Shown here in pieces: positions 33,630-42,019 of a stretch of DNA of 55,803 nucleotides. A program made the position numbers and the translations under genes. Origin of the DNA: an uncultured Acidobacteriota bacterium. GTDB lineage: Bacteria > Acidobacteriota > Thermoanaerobaculia > Multivoradales > SZUA-115. Each line of letters starts with the position of its first letter. The stretch's first letter is position 1. The notes beneath the pieces were generated by a model that made no database searches, was not told where the DNA came from, and saw only the letters and a list, made by a program, of their open reading frames with translations. The stretch covers positions 1 through 55,803 of the forward strand of contig CALMKX010000055.1 of assembly GCA_937867335.1 (NCBI GenBank), in the 5' to 3' direction.

Positions 33630-34046
33630 TCAGGCGGCTTCCTTCTGGAACCAGCGACCGACCACAGGCAGCTCCCGGCGTCGCACGAAGAGCACGAAGA
33701 GGCTGCCCAGAAGCACCACCAGGGCGAGACCGAAGAGCAGGCCGCCATCGCCTTGCACCTCGATGCCGAGCACCGTGAGATGCGAGAGCACGGCCCCCGA
33801 GATCACTCCCAGCGCCAGCAAGGCCCCGAGCGCGGCCAAGCTCGGGATCAACAGCATCACTCCCGCCACCAGCTCGGCCACGCCGGAGCCGATCCGCCCC
33901 GCCGGCTCCATGCCCAGCTTCGAGAAGATGTACACCGACTCGGGAGCGGCGCTGAACTTGAAGTAGAGAGTCTGGAACAGAATCGCAGCAACTGCAATCT
34001 GGACGACCCAGGTGGCGACCTTGAGGCCCCGGCTGGCCTGGAGCAT
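33630..34046 (-). CDS. DoxX-family membrane protein
   Basis: This 138-residue protein has four transmembrane helices in the DoxX arrangement. The N-terminal YFKFSAAPESVYIFSKLGMEP segment and GVAELVAGVMLLIPSLAALGALLALGVISGAVLSH are characteristic. AAGGAGAA precedes the ATG at 34046. DoxX-like proteins are linked to redox or thiosulfate metabolism in some organisms, but no function can be set here. It lies 106 bp upstream of the DUF2541 gene. Confidence 0.85.
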   Translation of the reverse strand: MLQASRGLKVATWVVQIAVAAILFQTLYFKFSAAPESVYIFSKLGMEPAGRIGSGVAELVAGVMLLIPSLAALGALLALGVISGAVLSHLTVLGIEVQGDGGLLFGLALVVLLGSLFVLFVRRRELPVVGRWFQKEAA

Positions 34047-34188
34047 GGCATTTCTCCTTGTGAGCGCCGACGACAGAGCTTATCCCGGAGAGGAGCCGGC
34101 CCCGAGCCGATTCCCGAGCCGCTAAACCCTCTCCGGACAGCGTTCAGGAGCTTCGATGCCCGAGCCCGGCCAGGAGTTTCAGCCCCAC

Positions 34189-36654
34189 TCACGCTCCCTT
34201 GAGCACGCGCACGGGGTCCACCTCGGCGGCTCGGCGGGCGGGGAGGAAGGCTGCCACAGCTGCCACGCCTGCCAGCACCAGGGTGGTCAAGACGAACGGC
34301 AGGGGATCGGTGCTGCTGCCGAAGACCATGCCGGCGATCGCCCGGCTGCCGGCCAGGGCCAGGGCCAGGCCCACTGCGACGCCCACTGCGACGGCCAACA
34401 GGCCCTGGCGCAGGATCAGCTGGATCACCGAATCCACGCCCGCGCCCAGGGCCATCCGGATGCCGATCTCCCGCTTGCGCTGCTCCACCGAGTAGGACAT
34501 CACGCCGTAGATCCCCACCAGAGCCAGCACCATCGCCATCCCGCCCAGGATCCCCAACAGCCAGGCCCCCATTCGCGGCGCCCACAGCGACTGCCGCACC
34601 ACCGCGGCCATGGGCTGCACATTGGCGACCGGCATATTGGGCTCGAGCTTGCGTACTTCGTTGCGCACCGTGGCAAGCGCCACCTCGGGCTTGCCCTGGC
34701 AGCGCAGCACCAGCCCCAGGGCCGGGCCGTAGTGCTGCCAGCGCGGGAGGTAGATGTGGGGCACGGGATCCTCGCCGACGTTGTTGTACTTGCTGTCCTT
34801 GGCGATCCCCACCACCTCGAGAATCCACTTCTCGCCGAAGAATCGGAAGCGCTTGCCGAGAGCCTCCTCGCCGGGCCAGAAGCGCTTCGCCGCGGTTTCG
34901 TTGAAGATGGCCACGTAGGCCCCGTCTTCGCGGTCGAGCGAAGAGAAGTCGCGGCCCCGCAGCAGCTCGATGCCGATCGTCTTGAAGTAGCCGTCGCCGA
35001 TCGGATCCACCGCGGTGAGCAGGCCGTTGTTCTCGGCCTTGGGGTCGTGCCCCTCGGCGAAGACCGTGCGCAAGAAGCCGCCGAAGGTGAGCGGAATGTC
35101 GGTGACCAAGGCCGCCGAGGTCACGCCGGGAGTGGCCCGGGCCCTCTCCAGCACGGCATCGTAGAACTGCTCGCCCCGCCCGCGATCGAGGCCCAGGGCA
35201 CCGACGTCGAAGGCCATCACTCCGGTCTGCTGGACGTTGAAGCCCGGATCGATCGCCATCGCCCGGCGCAGGCTGGCCATGAGCAGGCTCGCCCCGGAGA
35301 GGGCCACCAGCGCCAGCGCCACCTGGCCGGCCACCAAGAGGTTCCGTCGCGACAGGAAGCGGAAGCGCTCGCCCGAGACCCCGCCGCCGTCCTTGAGCTC
35401 GGAGACCACTCCGGCGCGGGTGGTCTGGAGGGCCGGCAGCAGGCCGAAGAGCACGCTCGTCACCACGGCCAGCACCAAGGTGAAGCCGAGCACCCGGCCG
35501 TCGAAGGAGAGATCGAGTACGGTCCCCTGCAGGAAGGGCGGCCGCATGGCCCAGAGGGCCGAGCGACCCAGGTAGGCGAGCGCGAGCCCCAGGCCCGCGG
35601 CGACCAGACCCAGCAGCAAGCTCTCCACCAGCAGCTGGCGCACCAGCCGCCCCCGCCCGGCACCGATCGACAGTCGAACGGCGATCTCTCCCCGGCGGGC
35701 CACGGCCCGGCCGAGCAGGAGATTCGCCACGTTGGCGCAGGCGATCAGCAAGACCAGCCCCACCACCACCATCAGCATGCCACCGGCCTGGGTGAAGAGG
35801 CCTCGTAGCTGGGGCGGCAGCGTGGACTGGGCGAGCGGCATCAGCGCCACGTTGCGGCCGGTGTTCTCCTCCGGGTGCTCCTGCTCCAGCTGCTTGCCGA
35901 TGGCCTGCAGCTCGGCCTGGGCCTGCTCGAGCGTCACGCCCGACTTCATGCGGCCGAGGATGAAGGTGAGCAGCGGACGGCGCTCGCGGAAGTTCTTCAC
36001 CAGGTCGGTGGGCAGCACCTCGGGGTAGCTCATGGTGGGTACCCAGACATCCGACGTGCCCAGCACGAAGGTACCGACGAACCCTTCCGGGGCCACTCCG
36101 ACCACGGTGAAGGGATGGCCGTTGAGGTTGATCACGGAGCCCACCAGGTGCTCATCGGCCCCGAGCTTGTCGTGCCACTGGCGCCAGGACAGCACCGCCA
36201 CCGGGTTGCGGCCAGGGGCTTGATCCTCCTCCGGCAAAAAGAAGCGCCCCCGAGCCGGCTTCAAGCCGAGCATCTCGAAGTAGTCGCCCGAGACCAGCAG
36301 AGCGCCCATCCGCTCCGGCTCGCCGCCCGACCGCGACAGGCTCACGCCGGCGAAGCTGACATTCACCAGGTTGTCGAAGTGGGTGTTGCGGTCCCGGTAG
36401 TCCTCGAAGTTCAGGCGGGAGATCGGCAGGGCGTTGCCCAGCGCCTTCTGCTTCACGTCCGTGCCCACCACCGCCACCAGCCGCTCGAGGTCGGCCACGG
36501 GCAGAGGGCGCAGGAAGATGGCGTTGACCAGCGAGAAGATGGTGACGTTCGCGCCCAACCCGAGTGCCAGCGAGGCCAGGGCCACGAGAGTGACTCCAGG
36601 GGTGCGGCGCATGGTGCGCAGGCCGAAACGCAGGTCCTGGAACAAAGAGTGCAT
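34189..36654 (-). CDS. ADOP/MacB-like orphan ABC permease
   Basis: This 821-residue permease consists of two fused MacB-PCD/FtsX modules. The first starts QDLRFGLRTMRRTPGVTLVALASLALGLGANVTIF near residue 5 and has its FtsX helices around 280-430. The second extracellular domain spans about 450-690, and the last three helices begin near 700 (GAWLLGILGGMAMVLALVGIYGVMSYS). There is no ATPase gene beside it, which is the rule for these acidobacterial duplicated orphan permeases. Each module repeats the R-x-x-E-I-x-I/V-R-x-x-L/M-G-A segment. The substrate is unknown. The gene stands alone; a TAGAGA motif precedes it. Confidence 0.92.
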   Translation of the reverse strand: MHSLFQDLRFGLRTMRRTPGVTLVALASLALGLGANVTIFSLVNAIFLRPLPVADLERLVAVVGTDVKQKALGNALPISRLNFEDYRDRNTHFDNLVNVSFAGVSLSRSGGEPERMGALLVSGDYFEMLGLKPARGRFFLPEEDQAPGRNPVAVLSWRQWHDKLGADEHLVGSVINLNGHPFTVVGVAPEGFVGTFVLGTSDVWVPTMSYPEVLPTDLVKNFRERRPLLTFILGRMKSGVTLEQAQAELQAIGKQLEQEHPEENTGRNVALMPLAQSTLPPQLRGLFTQAGGMLMVVVGLVLLIACANVANLLLGRAVARRGEIAVRLSIGAGRGRLVRQLLVESLLLGLVAAGLGLALAYLGRSALWAMRPPFLQGTVLDLSFDGRVLGFTLVLAVVTSVLFGLLPALQTTRAGVVSELKDGGGVSGERFRFLSRRNLLVAGQVALALVALSGASLLMASLRRAMAIDPGFNVQQTGVMAFDVGALGLDRGRGEQFYDAVLERARATPGVTSAALVTDIPLTFGGFLRTVFAEGHDPKAENNGLLTAVDPIGDGYFKTIGIELLRGRDFSSLDREDGAYVAIFNETAAKRFWPGEEALGKRFRFFGEKWILEVVGIAKDSKYNNVGEDPVPHIYLPRWQHYGPALGLVLRCQGKPEVALATVRNEVRKLEPNMPVANVQPMAAVVRQSLWAPRMGAWLLGILGGMAMVLALVGIYGVMSYSVEQRKREIGIRMALGAGVDSVIQLILRQGLLAVAVGVAVGLALALAGSRAIAGMVFGSSTDPLPFVLTTLVLAGVAAVAAFLPARRAAEVDPVRVLKGA

Positions 36655-36845
36655 CGTGTCTCCTCCCGACGTCGATGAGACCTCTCTACTTTACGGCCGA
36701 TCGAAACTCAATGTTGCGCTCCAGCCGCAGTTCGAGGCGCTTGCGCACACCCCGGACGGCTGCCACACTGAAGCCTCGCGCCGGGCTCCCCGAGCTCCTC
36801 CGGCCCGCCCGCGAAGCGGCCTTTTGAACCAGGAGGTTCACTGCC

Positions 36846-37664
36846 ATGAATCACCGTGCCCGCTGGCTCGTCCTCTCCGTTACCCTACTCGCCGTGCTCG
36901 CCTTCTCCCTGAGAGACCGCCTGGGCCTCTCCCGCGCCGAAGCGCAGGAGCCTCTGCCCACCGCCGGCGGCCCGATCGTGCTCGAACTCTTCACCTCCCA
37001 GGGCTGCTCCAGCTGCCCGCCGGCGGACCGCCTGCTCTCCGAACTCGGCTCCAACCCCCGCTGGCAGGGCAAGGTACTGCCCCTGGCCTACCACGTGGAC
37101 TACTGGGATCACCTCGGCTGGGCCGATCCTTTCTCTTCGCCCACCTGGTCCGCCCGCCAGGAAGCCTACGCCCGGGCGCGCGGCACCTCCCGGATCTACA
37201 CCCCCCAGCTGATGGTCCACGGCCTCGAGGATTGCCTCGGCTCGGACCGCTCCTGCATCGAAAGAGCTCTGCGCCGGCTGCTCTCGGAGCCTGCGAAATG
37301 GCAGGTCGAAGTCGCGCCGGGAGAGCCCAAGGCCGGCCGTCTCACGGCCGTGGTCGACGCTCATCCCACTGCCGCCGGTGCCTCGACCAAGGCGAATCTC
37401 CTCGCCGCGGTGGTGGAGAACGGCTTTTCGACGGCCGTGGCCCGGGGTGAGAACGCCCGCCGGCAGCTCGACAACGATTTCGTGGTGCGACGGCTGGCCC
37501 AGGCCAAGGCCACCCCGGGCAAAGCCTTGCCGGTGAGCCTGGAGCTCGAGTCGGGCTGGAAGCGAGAGAACCTCCGCCTGGTGGTCTTCGTGCAGGAGCC
37601 GGAAACGCTCGAGATCCTGGGTGCCGCCGAGCTGCCGCGGGCCCAGCCGGCGACCGGCGGCTGA
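36846..37664 (+). CDS. Secreted DUF1223 thioredoxin-like protein
   Basis: This 272-residue exported protein carries DUF1223, a thioredoxin-like fold. The CxxC equivalent is SQGCSSCPPADRLL near residue 54, preceded by VLELFTS. Other family marks are VLPLAYHVDYWDHLGWADPFSSP near 77-99 and RIYTPQLMVHGL near 117. The N-terminal 35 residues are a signal or anchor. AGGAGG precedes the ATG at 36846. It is separated from the divergent ADOP gene by 191 bp, which holds no further gene. A redox or metal-related envelope role is possible but not shown. Confidence 0.87.
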   Translation: MNHRARWLVLSVTLLAVLAFSLRDRLGLSRAEAQEPLPTAGGPIVLELFTSQGCSSCPPADRLLSELGSNPRWQGKVLPLAYHVDYWDHLGWADPFSSPTWSARQEAYARARGTSRIYTPQLMVHGLEDCLGSDRSCIERALRRLLSEPAKWQVEVAPGEPKAGRLTAVVDAHPTAAGASTKANLLAAVVENGFSTAVARGENARRQLDNDFVVRRLAQAKATPGKALPVSLELESGWKRENLRLVVFVQEPETLEILGAAELPRAQPATGG

Positions 37665-37709
37665 GCTCGTGGTAGCCTCCGCCGCCAGACACTGACCCGG
37701 AGGTGCGCG

Positions 37710-38069
37710 ATGCTCTCGAACGTGCTGGTGGCCTTGGTGGCCCTGCTCCACCTCTACTTCCTGGTCCTCGAGATGTTCCTCTGGACCCAGCCCACCGGCC
37801 GGCGGGTCTTCGGCCTCAGCCCGGAAATGGCCGAGGCCACCCGCACGCTGGCCGCCAACCAGGGCCTGTACAACGGCTTTCTGGCGGCCGGCCTCCTCTG
37901 GGGGCTGGTGCCCGGCCCCCATGCTTTCGCGGTGAAGCTCTTCTTCCTCGCCTGCGTGATCGTCGCCGGCCTCTACGGTGCCGCCACCGCCAGCCGCCGG
38001 ATCCTCTGGGTGCAGGCCCTGCCCGGCGTGCTGGCTCTGGTCGCGACCCTGCTCGGCCGCCCCGCCTAG
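37710..38069 (+). CDS. DUF1304 membrane protein
   Basis: This 119-residue protein has four predicted helices and the DUF1304 signature LHLYFLVLEMFLWTQPTGRRVF near residues 13-34, with ANQGLYNGFLAAGL near 49. The ATG at 37710 follows CCCGGAGG. A TAGCCT -10-like element lies 32 bp ahead. Its stop overlaps the stop of the BNR protein on the other strand. Function unknown. Confidence 0.88.
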   Translation: MLSNVLVALVALLHLYFLVLEMFLWTQPTGRRVFGLSPEMAEATRTLAANQGLYNGFLAAGLLWGLVPGPHAFAVKLFFLACVIVAGLYGAATASRRILWVQALPGVLALVATLLGRPA

Positions 38070-41000
38070 CGGCCGGCGAGCAGGGCCCGCGCCGCCGACT
38101 CGACGCTCTGCCACTCGGCCAGCGCCCTGGCTAGCCGCGCCTGCATCAGCTGGGCGAGCTCCCGCTGGGGGCCGGTGGGCGGACCATCGCCGCCCTCGAG
38201 GTCAACCTCGAGCCCGGAGAGCACGCTGCCAACGGCAGTCAAATCGAGCTCCTCGCCCCCACCCGAGAGAGGTGCCAGCCGATGGGCCAGGCCCTGCGCC
38301 TGGGCCGCTTTCTTCTTCCCCACTCCCTTGGTCGGGGCGGCGAGCCCCTCGAGCTTGGTGCTGAGGGCCGCCGCAGCGTCCAAGGTCTCGACCACCTTCC
38401 CCAGCGCGGCGATCACCTCCTGCTCGAGGGCGAGCTGGGCCCGATAATCACCGACCGGAGTGGGGTTTCTCGGGTCCGCCTGCACCTCCAGGGGCTGTTC
38501 CACGGAGGCGCCGTCCACCGTCAGCCGCACGGTGTAGCGCCCGGGCACCACGAAGGGGCCCTGGGGTACCGTGGCGGTGTCCCGGCCGGGAACGGCGGCG
38601 ATCGAGAAGTCGTAGTCCGTGGCCTTCGGCTGGGGATAGCGCAGATTCCACACGAAACGGTTGTGCCCCACCCGGGTGCCGGGCACGGGCAGGGGCAGCA
38701 GCCAGCGCTCGTGGAAGTACTGGCCGGCTGCCGGCCGCTCGCGAGGCTGGTCGCTGGCGAAAGCCGCCACCTGGACGCCCGAGGCGTCCAACACCTCGAG
38801 CCGCACGGGGCCCTGGGGCGCCGCCGGTAGGAAGTAGTCCAGCGGCGCACCCGCCGGCGGGTTCTGCGCCGTGGGGAACTCGGGCGGCAGGGGCGTGTCC
38901 CGATTCTCGTTGCCGGAAAGCCGCAGGGCCGGCGCCGGCGGCGCGAGGCTCGGCTTCGCCGCCCCGGCGGCCAGGTGGCGCAGCGGCGTCACGTCGTCGA
39001 GCGCCCAGATCGCCCGGCCCTGGGTAGCCACCACCAGGTCCTTGCCCACCACCAGGAGGTCGTTGATGCCGGTGCGGGGCAAGTTGAGCTGCAGCGGCTG
39101 CCAGCTGGCGCCATCGTCGAAAGACACGAACATTCCCACCCGGGTGCCGGCATAGAGCAAGCCAGAGCGCACCGGATCCTGCCTTACCACGTCGACGTAG
39201 GCCCCGGCCGGGAGCCCGGCGCCGGAGCGCCGCCAGCTGGCGCCGAAATCATGGGTGATGAAGAGGATCGGGCTGCGGTCGTCCAGCCGATGGCGGTCCA
39301 CCGCCACGTAGGCGCTCGCCGGGTCGAGCGGCGAGGCATCGATCGAGGCTACCTGGCTCCAATCGCCCAGCTCCTTGGGTGTGACGTCGGCCCAGCTCTT
39401 GCCGCCATCGCGGGTCACCTGCACGCGGCCGTTGTCGGTGCCCACCCAGATCAGCCCATCCGCGGCCGGCGAGGGGGCGATGGCGAAGATCACTCCGAAG
39501 CCGCAGGCCGTGGCCCGCTCGCTCGGCGGCTCGCCCTCGCAGCCCGGGGCACCGGGCTGAGCGCCGGTCAGGTCCGGGCTCACTACTTCCCAGCTCTGGC
39601 CCTTGTCGAGCGAGCGATTGAGCACCTGCGTGCCCTGGTAGAGCGCGTGCGGCGGCCGCGGCGAGATGGCGATGGGGGTGATCCAGGTGGTGCGGTTGCG
39701 CAGGCCGGCGGGGCGCTGGCCGTAGCTCGAGACCGGCCAGGGCGAAACGTTGGCCACCCGGCCGGTGCGCTCGTCCCAGCGGGAGAGCTTGCCGCCCAGG
39801 CCGCTGCCGTAGACCAGGCTGGGATCGTCCGGGTCCGGCAGGTCGCCGTCGCGCTCGTCGCCGCCCACCGGATGCCAGTCCCGGAAGGTCAGCTGGCCGT
39901 AGTTGCTGCGGCTGGCGACGGCCACGGTGCCGCTGTCCTGCTGGCCGCTGTACAGCCAATAGGGCGAACGCTGATCCACCCCCAGCCGGTAGAACTGGCC
40001 GGTCGGCTGGTTGTACCAGAGGCTCCAGGTCTCGCCACCGTTCACCGACACCGAAGTTCCCTGGTCGCTCGCCACCACCATCCGCTCGGGGTGGGCCGGG
40101 TTGATCCACAGGAAGTGGTAATCGTCGCCGCCCGGCGAGCCCTTCACATAGCGGAAGGTCTTGCCGGCGTCGTCCGAGCGACGCAGGGACTGGCCCACGA
40201 AATACACCCGGTCGGCGTTGCCCGGGTCCACGAAGACCCGCCCGAAGTAGTTGCTCACCACCGAGCGGCTCTCGAGCGCCGCCACCCAGCTCGCCCCGCC
40301 GTCTTCCGAGCGATAGAGGCCCGCTCCCTTGGGCGCGTCGACCACCGCGTACACCCTCGCCCCGCCCTTGCCCGGGGCCACCGCCAGGCCGATCCGCCCG
40401 AGCGGCCCGGCCGGCAGGCCCTGGCGGGAGGCGGGGGCCCAGCTGCGGCCGCCGTCGGTGGACTTGTAGATGCCGCTTCCGGGGCCGATCTGCGGCACAT
40501 GGTAGGCCTGCCAGGGGTAGCGCCGGACTTGCCAGAAGGCGGCGTAGACCACGTCCGGGGCCGCCGGGTCGGCCGCCAGGTCCACGGCACCGGTCCCCTC
40601 GTCCACGAAGGCCACCTTCTTCCAGCTGCGGCCGCCGTCCTCGGTGCGGAACACGCCGCGCTCGGCGTTGGGCCCGTAGAGGTGGCCGAGGGCCGCCACC
40701 AGCACCACGTCGGGGTTGCGCGGATCCACCCAAAGCCGGCCGATGTGCAAGGTATCGGCAAGGCCCAGGGAGGTCCAGGTCTTGCCCTCGTCCTCGCTCT
40801 TCCACACCCCGGTGCCGTCCACCACGTCGTAGCGGGTCTGAGTCTGGCCGCTGCCCACGTAGATCACCCGCTTCGAGCCCGCCGCCACCACCTCGAGCGC
40901 CCCCACGGACGAAAACGGCGCCTGGTCGGAGAGCGAGCGCCAGGTGTGGCCGGAGTCCGTGGTCTTCCACACGCCGCCGTCGGCGGCGCCGAAGTAGAAG

Positions 41001-41170
41001 GTGTCGAGCTCCGAGGGCAGGCCGGTGGCGCACAGCGACCACCCCGCCCGCAGCGGCCCGACCAGGCGCCAGGAGAGGTCCTGGAACAGCGCCTCCGGCA
41101 CCGCGGCGGAGACCGGCAGGGAAAGAAGGACGAAAACAACGGCGAAGGGCACGAGCAAGGCTTTTCGCAC
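38066..41170 (-). CDS. Secreted BNR/VPS10-type beta-propeller protein (about 1034 aa)
   Basis: This is a large exported protein made of BNR/sialidase-like repeats. They are seen as the recurring SxDxGxxW box, for example TTDSGHTWRSL, SEDEGKTWTSLG, TEDGGRSWKKV, STDGGRSWAPA, SEDGGASWVAAL, VNGGETWSLW, TRDGGKSWADV and FDDGASWQPL. The region after about residue 750 is non-propeller and contains an Ig-like segment (RYTVRLTVDGASVEQPLEVQ-type). I place the start at GTG 41170 (RKALLVPFAVVFVLLSLPVSA signal peptide, GAGGA upstream) rather than the ATG 16 codons earlier. Many acidobacterial homologues are called glycosyl hydrolases, but no catalytic residues are evident. Confidence 0.85.
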   Translation of the reverse strand: MRKALLVPFAVVFVLLSLPVSAAVPEALFQDLSWRLVGPLRAGWSLCATGLPSELDTFYFGAADGGVWKTTDSGHTWRSLSDQAPFSSVGALEVVAAGSKRVIYVGSGQTQTRYDVVDGTGVWKSEDEGKTWTSLGLADTLHIGRLWVDPRNPDVVLVAALGHLYGPNAERGVFRTEDGGRSWKKVAFVDEGTGAVDLAADPAAPDVVYAAFWQVRRYPWQAYHVPQIGPGSGIYKSTDGGRSWAPASRQGLPAGPLGRIGLAVAPGKGGARVYAVVDAPKGAGLYRSEDGGASWVAALESRSVVSNYFGRVFVDPGNADRVYFVGQSLRRSDDAGKTFRYVKGSPGGDDYHFLWINPAHPERMVVASDQGTSVSVNGGETWSLWYNQPTGQFYRLGVDQRSPYWLYSGQQDSGTVAVASRSNYGQLTFRDWHPVGGDERDGDLPDPDDPSLVYGSGLGGKLSRWDERTGRVANVSPWPVSSYGQRPAGLRNRTTWITPIAISPRPPHALYQGTQVLNRSLDKGQSWEVVSPDLTGAQPGAPGCEGEPPSERATACGFGVIFAIAPSPAADGLIWVGTDNGRVQVTRDGGKSWADVTPKELGDWSQVASIDASPLDPASAYVAVDRHRLDDRSPILFITHDFGASWRRSGAGLPAGAYVDVVRQDPVRSGLLYAGTRVGMFVSFDDGASWQPLQLNLPRTGINDLLVVGKDLVVATQGRAIWALDDVTPLRHLAAGAAKPSLAPPAPALRLSGNENRDTPLPPEFPTAQNPPAGAPLDYFLPAAPQGPVRLEVLDASGVQVAAFASDQPRERPAAGQYFHERWLLPLPVPGTRVGHNRFVWNLRYPQPKATDYDFSIAAVPGRDTATVPQGPFVVPGRYTVRLTVDGASVEQPLEVQADPRNPTPVGDYRAQLALEQEVIAALGKVVETLDAAAALSTKLEGLAAPTKGVGKKKAAQAQGLAHRLAPLSGGGEELDLTAVGSVLSGLEVDLEGGDGPPTGPQRELAQLMQARLARALAEWQSVESAARALLAGR

Positions 41171-41301
41171 GGCGAGGTCCTCGAAAGAGTTCCGGGATGA
41201 AGGGACGATCGACGCCAAGGACGATAGCGCATCCGGACCGGTGCCAGCCGGTCTTCCACACGGGAGTGAAGGGGACGGCGGCTCTTTGGCGCATCGTGCT
41301 C

Positions 41302-41307
41302 TAGGAT
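41302..41307 (+). promoter_or_regulatory. Candidate -10 (TAGGAT) upstream of the 41329 gene
   Basis: TAGGAT lies 21 bp before the ATG at 41329 in the divergent gap 41171-41328. The same gap holds a perfect 6-bp hairpin (GACCGG/CCGGTC near 41236-41253) and nothing else recognisable. Confidence 0.3.
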
Positions 41308-41328
41308 GGCTGCTCCGGGAGGTGCCGC

Positions 41329-41976
41329 ATGCTCGCTCTGCCCAGCCTTGCCTTCTCCCTTCTTCTCAGTAGCTCGGCCCCTGAGGCTCCTCCTCCCGCC
41401 CTGGCTGAGGACGCCATGGCTCCGGCGGGCTCCTTCACCGGCGGGCGGGAGCCCTGCCGGCCCGACGTGGGGAACGTGCGCTTCGACGGCGAGGAGGATG
41501 CCGCGGTCACCTCGCGGCTGGCCGAGCTCTTTGCCGCCGACCAGGAAGCCCGCAGTCACGGCCTGGGTGCCGAGAACGGCTGGGAGAGGATCGACATCGA
41601 GGACGGCCAGCGCCGCGTCGAGGTGATGGGGTGGCTGGTGCAGGGCAAGATCCGCCGCGCCGAGAGCCTCTACCAGGCTGCGATGATCTTCCAGCACGGC
41701 AACTGCCCGGCGCACTTCCAGCTCACCGCCGACCTTGCCGAGCGTGCCGGCCAGCTGGACTATCCACGGGCCCGTTGGCTCTACGCCGCCGCCATCGATC
41801 GCTACTTGATGAACCTCGGCAAGCCCCAGAAATACGGCACCCAATTCACCAACACCGCCGACGGCCGCTGGCGGCTGTACGAGGTAGACCCCGCCGTCGA
41901 CGACGCCGAGCGCGCGCGCTACGGCGTGCCACCCTTGGCCGAAGCGCGCAAGAAGGCCAAACAGCTGAACCAGTAG
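41329..41976 (+). CDS. Secreted protein of unknown function (DUF6624-like)
   Basis: This 215-residue exported protein has a short signal region and a helical domain resembling DUF6624. Marks are the 'AERAGQLDYPRARWLYAAA' segment near residue 140, GKPQKYGTQF near 165, the W-R-L-Y-E-V-D-P run, and the ending ERARYGVPPLAEARKKA. GGGAGGTG precedes the ATG at 41329. It converges with the ADOP gene at 42020. The family call is tentative; function unknown. Confidence 0.65.
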   Translation: MLALPSLAFSLLLSSSAPEAPPPALAEDAMAPAGSFTGGREPCRPDVGNVRFDGEEDAAVTSRLAELFAADQEARSHGLGAENGWERIDIEDGQRRVEVMGWLVQGKIRRAESLYQAAMIFQHGNCPAHFQLTADLAERAGQLDYPRARWLYAAAIDRYLMNLGKPQKYGTQFTNTADGRWRLYEVDPAVDDAERARYGVPPLAEARKKAKQLNQ

Positions 41977-42019
41977 CAGCGGGGAGCGGAACAGGTGCCA
42001 GCCGCTTGGGCGGAGTCGC

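Noticed and set aside
38066..41170. Sialidase or glycosyl hydrolase
   Set aside because: Only the structural BNR boxes are visible; no catalytic Arg triad or acid/base residues could be identified.
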